Positions 59,314-64,000 of a stretch of DNA of 64,000 bases are shown in pieces. The first letter of the stretch is position 1; every line of letters starts with the position of its first letter. The stretch covers positions 124,001-188,000 of the forward strand of contig NZ_OOHJ01000023.1 in assembly GCF_900323885.1 (NCBI RefSeq), in the 5' to 3' direction. A model generated the notes under the pieces. That model did not search any database. It was given only the letters and a program-made list of their open reading frames with translations, and was not told the origin of the DNA. This stretch comes from [Actinomadura] parvosata subsp. kistnae (lineage in GTDB: Bacteria; Actinomycetota; Actinomycetes; Streptosporangiales; Streptosporangiaceae). Made by a program: the position numbers and the translations under genes.

Positions 59314-60255
59314 ATGCGCAGCAAACTCTCCATCGCCGCCGCGGCCGGGGCAGCGCTCCTGCTGCTCACCGCCACCGCACCCGGCTCCGCCGCCTCCCCG
59401 GAACCGGCGCGCGACCTCGGCGACCCCGACTACGGCGTCTGCCGCGGCACCGACCCCCGCTGCTACCACGACTGGGGCAACTTCGACCCGGCCAAGGGCT
59501 ACAAGCTGCTCGTCTACAGCCGCACCGCCGGCCCCCGCCACGCCCACCTCGGCACCCCGCTCGGCCCCGGCCTGAACCCGCCGCTCAACGCCGACAACGT
59601 CGCCGTCAAAGCCATGATCAAGCTCGGCCAGGAGAACGGCTTCACCGTCGACTACACCGAGGACGTCACCCAGCTCTCCTCGGCCGGCCGCCTGCTGAAC
59701 TACAACGCCGTCATGTTCCTCAGCACCACCCGCGACGCCCTCGACGACGCCGCCCAGACCGCGCTGCGCCAGTACGTCCGCGCCGGCGGCGGCTTCATCG
59801 GCGTGCACAACGCCTTCGGCACCGAGTACAACTGGCCCTGGTACGAAGGGCTGCTCGGCAACGCCAACTTCTACGACCACGGCGCCAACCAGCCCGGCAC
59901 CGTCGTCACCGTGAACCGCCGCGACGCCTCCACCCAGGGCCTGCCCCGCACCTGGGCCTTCACCGACGAGTGGTACAACCTCATCCCCGCACCCACCCGC
60001 GTCCGCGTGCTCGCCGAAGTGGACGAGAGCACCCTGGCCCAGGGCGTGCGCGGCAACCTCGGCCACCCCGGGCACGGCGAGCACCACCCCGTGAGCTGGT
60101 GCCAGTACTACGACGGCGGCAAAGCCTGGCTCACCACCCTCGGCCACGACGTCAAGGCGTGGACCGACGAGCCCATGGCAGGCGACCAGTACTTCGTCCA
60201 GCACCTCCTCGGCGGCGTCAAGTCCGTGCTGGGCCTCGCGCCCTTCTGCCGCTAG
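59314..60255 (+). CDS. secreted ThuA-domain protein
   Basis: A 313-residue exported protein with a Sec signal peptide of about 27 residues (basic start, LSIAAAAGAALLLLTATAPGSA). The mature part has the ThuA/glutamine-amidotransferase-like fold: VRAGGGFIGVHNAFGTEYNWPWYEGLLG in the middle, an EWYNLIPAP segment and WCQYYDGGKAWLTTLGHD near the end. ThuA proteins are linked to sugar utilisation, with 2-oxo or reductase partners; the exact activity is unknown. Its start is favoured by the signal peptide. The last 32 bases are tandemly duplicated. Confidence 0.85.
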   Translation: MRSKLSIAAAAGAALLLLTATAPGSAASPEPARDLGDPDYGVCRGTDPRCYHDWGNFDPAKGYKLLVYSRTAGPRHAHLGTPLGPGLNPPLNADNVAVKAMIKLGQENGFTVDYTEDVTQLSSAGRLLNYNAVMFLSTTRDALDDAAQTALRQYVRAGGGFIGVHNAFGTEYNWPWYEGLLGNANFYDHGANQPGTVVTVNRRDASTQGLPRTWAFTDEWYNLIPAPTRVRVLAEVDESTLAQGVRGNLGHPGHGEHHPVSWCQYYDGGKAWLTTLGHDVKAWTDEPMAGDQYFVQHLLGGVKSVLGLAPFCR

Positions 60256-60287
60256 CCGTGCCGGGCCTCGCGCCCTTCTGCCGCTAG
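60224..60287. repeat. 32-bp tandem duplication of the ThuA gene end
   Basis: The final codons and stop of the ThuA gene (60224-60255) are followed directly by a second copy (60256-60287) with one base different. The second copy contributes the CTA that is the stop codon of the minus-strand XRE gene. Confidence 0.93.
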
Positions 60288-61027
60288 GCCGGCCCGCTCT
60301 CGACCTGCGTGAAGATGCACACGCCCGCCTCGCCGACCGTACGCAACAGGGAGAAGGTGAACCCGCCGGCCGTCACCGGAGCGAACTCCCGCACCGTCCG
60401 GCACTCCCACCAGTGCGCCGCCTCGGGCCGCTGCTCGTGCAGCAGCTCCACCACAGCGGCGGCCCGCGGATCGCCCGGGGCAAGACCGGTGCTCGCCCGG
60501 AAGTGCTCGTACAGGCCGCGCAGCACCGGCTCCACCTCCGGCCGGCCGGCGGCGGCCAGCGTGATCAGCAGGTTGCGCCGCTCGGCCGGCACGCCCGCCG
60601 GATCGCCCCAGAGCCGCCGGTAGGCGTCATTGCAGCCGAGGAGGTCGAAACGGGCGTCCACGGCGGCGGCCGGCGTCCGCGTCCAGCTCTCCAGGAGCGC
60701 CCGCGTCGGCTCGCCCAGCACCGCCCCGCCCGGCGCCGGGGGCGGCAGGAACCCCGCCAGCGCCAGCGTGTGGCGGTGCGCGTCGGCGTCCATGCCCAGC
60801 ACCCGGCAGATCGCGTCGAGCACCTGCCGCGTCGTGCTCGCCCGGCCCTGCTCCAGCCACGTGTACCAGGCGACGCTCACCCCCGCCAGCGTCGCCACCT
60901 CCTCGCGGCGCAGCCCCGGCGTGCGCCGGCGCCCCGTGCCGCCCAGCCCGACGTCCTGCGGGCGCACGTGCTCGCGCGCCGCCCGCAGGTGCGCGCCCAG
61001 CTCGCGGCGCAGCGCGTCGTCGGTCAT
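60284..61027 (-). CDS. XRE/MmyB-type transcriptional regulator
   Basis: A 247-residue regulator. An N-terminal helix-turn-helix of the XRE type (LRAAREHVRPQDVG..., then TPGLRREEVATLAGVSVAWYTWLEQGR) is followed by a PAS-like MmyB ligand domain with a conserved NDAYRRLWGDPAGVPAERRNLL segment and the WWECRTVREF core. The ATG at 61027 is preferred; longer readings in this frame have a palindrome in them. Typical MmyB regulators control one small operon, here probably the divergent VOC gene. The stop codon lies inside the tandem duplication from the ThuA gene. Confidence 0.88.
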   Translation of the reverse strand: MTDDALRRELGAHLRAAREHVRPQDVGLGGTGRRRTPGLRREEVATLAGVSVAWYTWLEQGRASTTRQVLDAICRVLGMDADAHRHTLALAGFLPPPAPGGAVLGEPTRALLESWTRTPAAAVDARFDLLGCNDAYRRLWGDPAGVPAERRNLLITLAAAGRPEVEPVLRGLYEHFRASTGLAPGDPRAAAVVELLHEQRPEAAHWWECRTVREFAPVTAGGFTFSLLRTVGEAGVCIFTQVESGPA

Positions 61028-61039
61028 GAACGCGATCCT

Positions 61040-61054
61040 ATGAGCCGTACTCAT
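61040..61054. promoter_or_regulatory. palindrome between the XRE regulator and VOC genes
   Basis: ATGAGCCGTACTCAT, arms ATGAG/CTCAT, lies 12 bases upstream of the XRE regulator start and 52 bases before the VOC gene. It is a plausible operator for the regulator. Confidence 0.5.
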
Positions 61055-61106
61055 CCCATGAACCACCCCCTGCCTGCACCCGTGCCCTCCCCCTCACGCT
61101 GGAGGC

Positions 61107-61526
61107 ATGACCGATCGACTGTGGCGCGAGCGCAACGACTCCTCCGGCCTGACCGAGCCCCGCGTGCTCATCCGGGTCTTCGTCGGCCCTGACGAGCTGG
61201 ACGGGAGCATCGACTTCTACGAGCGGTTGCAAGGCGTGCGGGCCGACGCCCGCTTCGCCTTTCCGGCGGCGACGCTGGAGCTGGCCACCGTGGGGGCCTT
61301 CCTGATCATCGCGGGGGACGCGGAGGCGGTGCGGCCGTTCCGCGACACGGTGGGCACCCTGCTGGTGGACGACGTGCGGCCGTACTACGAGCGGCTGGTG
61401 GCCGAAGGGGCGGAGATCGTCTTTCCCCTGCAGGAGGTGCCTACGGGGGCGGGCTTCAACGCCAGGCATCCCGACGGGACGGTGGTGGAGTACGTCCACC
61501 ACCGCCCCACCCCTGACGGGCGTTGA
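61107..61526 (+). CDS. VOC family protein
   Basis: A 139-residue vicinal-oxygen-chelate-fold protein: LIRVFVGPDELDGSIDFYERLQGVRAD at the N-terminus, a second beta-alpha-beta unit around FLIIAGDAEAVRPFRDTV, and NARHPDGTVVEYVHHRP at the end, where the metal-side Glu (VEYV) sits. Some of the usual His ligands are not obvious, so it may be a binding rather than catalytic member. It is divergent from the XRE regulator, which likely controls it. Confidence 0.78.
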   Translation: MTDRLWRERNDSSGLTEPRVLIRVFVGPDELDGSIDFYERLQGVRADARFAFPAATLELATVGAFLIIAGDAEAVRPFRDTVGTLLVDDVRPYYERLVAEGAEIVFPLQEVPTGAGFNARHPDGTVVEYVHHRPTPDGR

Positions 61527-61601
61527 GCGACCCCCGGGGGCCGTCGCCTCGTCGATGCGGGCCTATACGATGTGCCTCGCTGGAATCACCCGAGGAGGAT
61601 C

Positions 61602-61985
61602 GTGAACCTGGCCGAGCAGGGCAGCGCGTTCGCCGCGTTCTGGCAGGAGCGGCACCTGTGCACGCTGTCCACCGCGCGCCCCGGCGGGCCGCCGCACGTG
61701 GTGCCGGTGGGCGCGACGCTGGACCTGGAGGCCGGCGTCGCCCGGGTGATCACGTCGGGCACCTCCGCGAAGGCCAGGCTCATCGCCGACGGCGCCTCCG
61801 TCGCGTTGTGCCAGGTGGACGGCCGCCGCTGGTCCACCCTGGAGGGCCGGGCCGTCGTCCGTACCGAGCCGGAGGAGGTGGCCGACGCCGAGCGCCGCTA
61901 CACGGCCCGGTACAAGCCGCCCCGCCCCAACCCCGCCCGGGTCGTCATCGAGATCCGGGTGACCCGCGTCCTGGGCAACGTGTGA
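61602..61985 (+). CDS. PPOX-fold flavin/F420-dependent protein
   Basis: A 127-residue pyridoxamine-phosphate-oxidase-like split-barrel protein with RHLCTLSTARPGGPPHVVPVG and VALCQVDGRRWSTLEGRAVVR, the two most conserved stretches of the F420-binding PPOX families. The GTG at 61602 has GAGGAGG 4 bases upstream. Its stop overlaps the start of cobL as GTGA, so it is translationally coupled to a cobalamin enzyme; a redox role beside that pathway is possible but not shown. Confidence 0.82.
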   Translation: MNLAEQGSAFAAFWQERHLCTLSTARPGGPPHVVPVGATLDLEAGVARVITSGTSAKARLIADGASVALCQVDGRRWSTLEGRAVVRTEPEEVADAERRYTARYKPPRPNPARVVIEIRVTRVLGNV

Positions 61986-63193
61986 TCACCGTCGCCGGCA
62001 TCGGCGCCGACGGCTGGGACGGGCTGCCCGACGCGGCGCGGCGCGCCCTGGAGTCCGCCGAGGTCGTCATGGGCGGCCCTCGCCACCTGGATCTCCTGCC
62101 CGCGTCCGTACGGGCGGAGCGGGTGGCGTGGCCGTCCCCGCTGCTCCCGGCGCTGCCCGGCCTCATCGAGCGGCACGCGGGGCGCGAGGTGTGCGTGCTG
62201 GCCAGCGGCGACCCCATGTTCTACGGCATCGGCTCCACCCTGGTCCGACTCGTGGGCGCGGCGGGCGTCCGGGTGCTGCCGCACGTGTCGTCGCTGTCGT
62301 TCGCCTGCGCCCGCCTCGGCTGGCCGGTCGAGCAGGTCGAGACCGTCAGCCTCGTCGGCCGCCCGCCCGAGACGCTCAACGCCGCCGCGCTGCCCGGCCG
62401 CCGCATCGTCGTGCTGGGGGCCGGGCCCGGCACTCCGTCCCAGGTCGCCGCCCTGCTGACCGCCCACGGGTACGGCCCGAGCGCCATGACGGTGCTGTCG
62501 GACCTGGGCGCGGCGACCGAGACGATCCAGCACGGCACCGCCGGCACCTGGGCCGGGCCCGCCGCGTCCCCGCTGCACGTGATCGCCGTCGAGTGCGTCG
62601 CCGGCCCGGACACCGAGCCCATGGCCCTGGTGCCGGGGCTGCCCGACACCGCGTACGAGCATGACGGGCAGCTCACCAAGCGCGAGGTCCGCGCGGTCAC
62701 CCTGTCACGGCTCGCCCCGCTCCCCGGCGAGCTGCTGTGGGACGTCGGCGCCGGCGCCGGCAGCATCGCCGTCGAATGGATGCGCAGCCACCCCACGTGT
62801 GCCGCCGTCGCCGTCGAGAGCAGGCCCGACCGCGCCGCCGCCATCCGCCGCAACGCCGCCCGCCTCGGCGTCCCGTCCCTGCGCGTCGTCGAAGGCACGG
62901 CCCCGGCCGCGCTGGACGGGCTGCCCGCGCCCGACGCCGTGTTCGTCGGCGGCGGCGTCACCGCCCCCGGCCTCCTGGAACGCTGCTGGTCGCACCTGCG
63001 CCCCGGCGGCAGGCTCGTCGTGAACGCCGTCACCCTCGAATCCGAAGCCCTCATCGGCCAGTGGTACGGGCGGCTCGGCGGCGACCTCGTACGCCTGGCC
63101 GTGCAACGAGCCTCCCCGGTGGGCGGCTTCACCGGATGGCGGCCCGCCATGCCGGTGACCATCTGGTCCCTGACCAGGAAGGACGACACGTGA
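61982..63193 (+). CDS. cobL: precorrin-6Y C5,15-methyltransferase (decarboxylating)
   Basis: A 403-residue CbiE-CbiT fusion that methylates C5 and C15 of precorrin-6Y and removes the C12 carboxyl, giving precorrin-8X in the aerobic cobalamin pathway. The N-terminal half (about 1-200) is a class III tetrapyrrole methylase with ITVAGIGADGWDGLP at the start and LASGDPMFYGIG near 76-87. The C-terminal half is a Rossmann methyltransferase with LLWDVGAGAGSIAVEWM near 250. It is co-translated with the PPOX protein before it and cobM after it. Confidence 0.93.
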   Translation: MITVAGIGADGWDGLPDAARRALESAEVVMGGPRHLDLLPASVRAERVAWPSPLLPALPGLIERHAGREVCVLASGDPMFYGIGSTLVRLVGAAGVRVLPHVSSLSFACARLGWPVEQVETVSLVGRPPETLNAAALPGRRIVVLGAGPGTPSQVAALLTAHGYGPSAMTVLSDLGAATETIQHGTAGTWAGPAASPLHVIAVECVAGPDTEPMALVPGLPDTAYEHDGQLTKREVRAVTLSRLAPLPGELLWDVGAGAGSIAVEWMRSHPTCAAVAVESRPDRAAAIRRNAARLGVPSLRVVEGTAPAALDGLPAPDAVFVGGGVTAPGLLERCWSHLRPGGRLVVNAVTLESEALIGQWYGRLGGDLVRLAVQRASPVGGFTGWRPAMPVTIWSLTRKDDT

Positions 63194-63945
63194 CCGTGTA
63201 CTTCATCGGTGCCGGCCCCGGCGCCGCCGACCTGATCACCCTGCGCGGGCTGCGCCGGCTGCAGACGGCCCCCGTGTGCCTGTACGCGGGCTCGCTCGTA
63301 CCCCGCGAACTGCTCGACTCCTGCCCGCCCGGCACCAGGCTCGTCGACACCGCCGACCTGAACCTCGACGAGATCATCGCCGAGCTGGTCGCCGCCCACC
63401 GCGCCGGGCATGACGTCGCCCGGCTGCACTCCGGCGACCCGTCCGTCTTCAGCGCCGTCGCCGAGCAGATGCGGCGGCTCGACACGCTCGGCGTGCCGTA
63501 CGAGGTGGTGCCGGGCGTGCCGGCGTTCGCCGCGGCGGCCGCCGCGCTCGGCAGGGAGCTGACCGTGCCCGGCGTCGGCCAGACCGTCATCCTCACCCGC
63601 ACCTCCGCCCGGGCCACCCCCATGCCGGAGGGCGAGGACCTGGCCACGCTGGGGGCGAGCCAAGCCACGATGGTGCTGCACCTGGCCGTGCAACGCATCG
63701 ACCAGGTCGTCGCCGAGCTGCTGCCCTCGTACGGCGCCGACTGCCCCGCCGCCGTCGTCGCCCGGGCCAGCAGGGCCGACGAGATCGTCCTGCGCGGGAC
63801 GCTGGCGGACATCGCGGACCAGGTCCACGCGGCCGGCATCCGCCGCACGGCCGTCATCGTCGTCGGCCGCGTCCTGTCCGCCACCCACTTCCCCGACAGC
63901 CACCTCTACAGCGCGGCCCGCGACCGGGCGCTCGGGGGATCCTGA
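63190..63945 (+). CDS. cobM: precorrin-4 C11-methyltransferase
   Basis: A 251-residue class III tetrapyrrole methylase that adds the C11 methyl group to precorrin-4, giving precorrin-5. The opening VYFIGAGPGAADLITLRG, the early LYAGSLVP, and HSGDPSVFSA (about 76-85), with VVPGVPAFAAAAAALG after it, are the family landmarks of CobM. The GTG start overlaps the cobL stop. Together with cobF at 25829 it supports an aerobic pathway. Confidence 0.94.
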   Translation: MTVYFIGAGPGAADLITLRGLRRLQTAPVCLYAGSLVPRELLDSCPPGTRLVDTADLNLDEIIAELVAAHRAGHDVARLHSGDPSVFSAVAEQMRRLDTLGVPYEVVPGVPAFAAAAAALGRELTVPGVGQTVILTRTSARATPMPEGEDLATLGASQATMVLHLAVQRIDQVVAELLPSYGADCPAAVVARASRADEIVLRGTLADIADQVHAAGIRRTAVIVVGRVLSATHFPDSHLYSAARDRALGGS

Positions 63946-64000
63946 TGCCGTACGGGCGGAACCTGGCGCGGGGCTCGGCACGGGGGCGCGGGATGCGGAT
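63945..64000 (+). CDS. start of a further cobalamin-operon gene, or spurious (partial)
   Basis: An ATG overlaps the cobM stop (TGATG) and stays open to the end of the window for 18 codons (MPYGRNLARG...). The stretch is Arg/Gly-rich and not recognisable. It may be the start of the next operon gene or no gene at all; it is cut by the window edge. Confidence 0.25.
   Translation, partial: MPYGRNLARGSARGRGMR

Noticed and set aside
61527..61601. A cobalamin riboswitch before the PPOX-cobL-cobM genes
   Set aside because: The gap is only 75 bases and no B12-box-like sequence or large fold is visible.

Overview
This is a high-GC actinomycete chromosome segment. The evidence is strong third-position GC bias, GTG starts, many ATGA/GTGA stop-start overlaps, a SigB/F-type sigma factor, CobF/CobL-type aerobic cobalamin enzymes, many TetR/LuxR/LysR/PadR regulators and Rv1733c-type membrane proteins. 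A member of the Streptosporangiaceae such as Nonomuraea would fit, but that placement is inference. No rRNA, tRNA, CRISPR array, insertion sequence or replication origin was seen.

Layout. 1-10.1 kb: a small ABC-2 exporter operon, two Rv1733c-family membrane proteins flanking a GCS2-type carboxylate-amine ligase (with DosR-box-like sites in both promoter regions), a DUF4132 protein, a TetR/thioesterase pair, a membrane protein and a DUF4259 protein. 10.3-18.3 kb: a LuxR regulator, then a free-standing polyketide-type C-methyltransferase/enoyl-reductase protein facing a TetR plus heterodimeric ABC exporter operon across a 22-bp palindrome. 18.4-28.7 kb: a D-aminoacylase-like amidohydrolase, a LysR facing a hydrolase/flavin oxidoreductase/methyltransferase operon, a TcmP-like methyltransferase, a decayed serine hydrolase, cobF, a SigB/F-type sigma factor with a leader hairpin, and an NmrA-like protein. 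28.8-39.9 kb: three esterase-like hydrolases (one with Cys in place of the nucleophilic Ser), a large LAL-type LuxR regulator, a NarL/DesK two-component pair joined to an ABC-2 exporter, a divergent PadR, and two small NTF2/SRPBCC proteins.

40.2-60.3 kb is the most interesting part, a catabolic island. It has a shikimate dehydrogenase, a 3-dehydroshikimate dehydratase fused to an HPPD-like VOC domain, a shikimate-type MFS importer and a metallo-hydrolase. It continues with a complete branched-chain-amino-acid-type ABC importer (including a LivM-LivG fusion), then ALDH plus ThDP enzyme on one strand facing CaiB/BaiF CoA-transferase plus citryl-CoA-lyase-like enzyme on the other, then a Tat-exported PQQ dehydrogenase with a cupredoxin-like tail and a secreted ThuA protein. 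Two recurrent operator-like motifs tie the island together: a 25-bp element upstream of the shikimate genes and of the MFS gene, with a variant before the ABC importer, and a set of 17-bp palindromes at the ALDH, PQQ-dehydrogenase and ThuA promoters. I read it as two regulons handling shikimate/quinate-type compounds and a branched hydroxy-acid, with the aldehyde and quinoprotein chemistry attached.

60.3-64 kb: an MmyB-type XRE regulator, a VOC protein, then a PPOX-fold protein translationally coupled to cobL and cobM of the cobalamin pathway. Short tandem repeats (units of 15, 18, 18, 21, 30, 30, 40 and 42 bp) recur through the window. Several sit in frame inside proteins, including one placed where the enoyl-reductase substrate loop should be.
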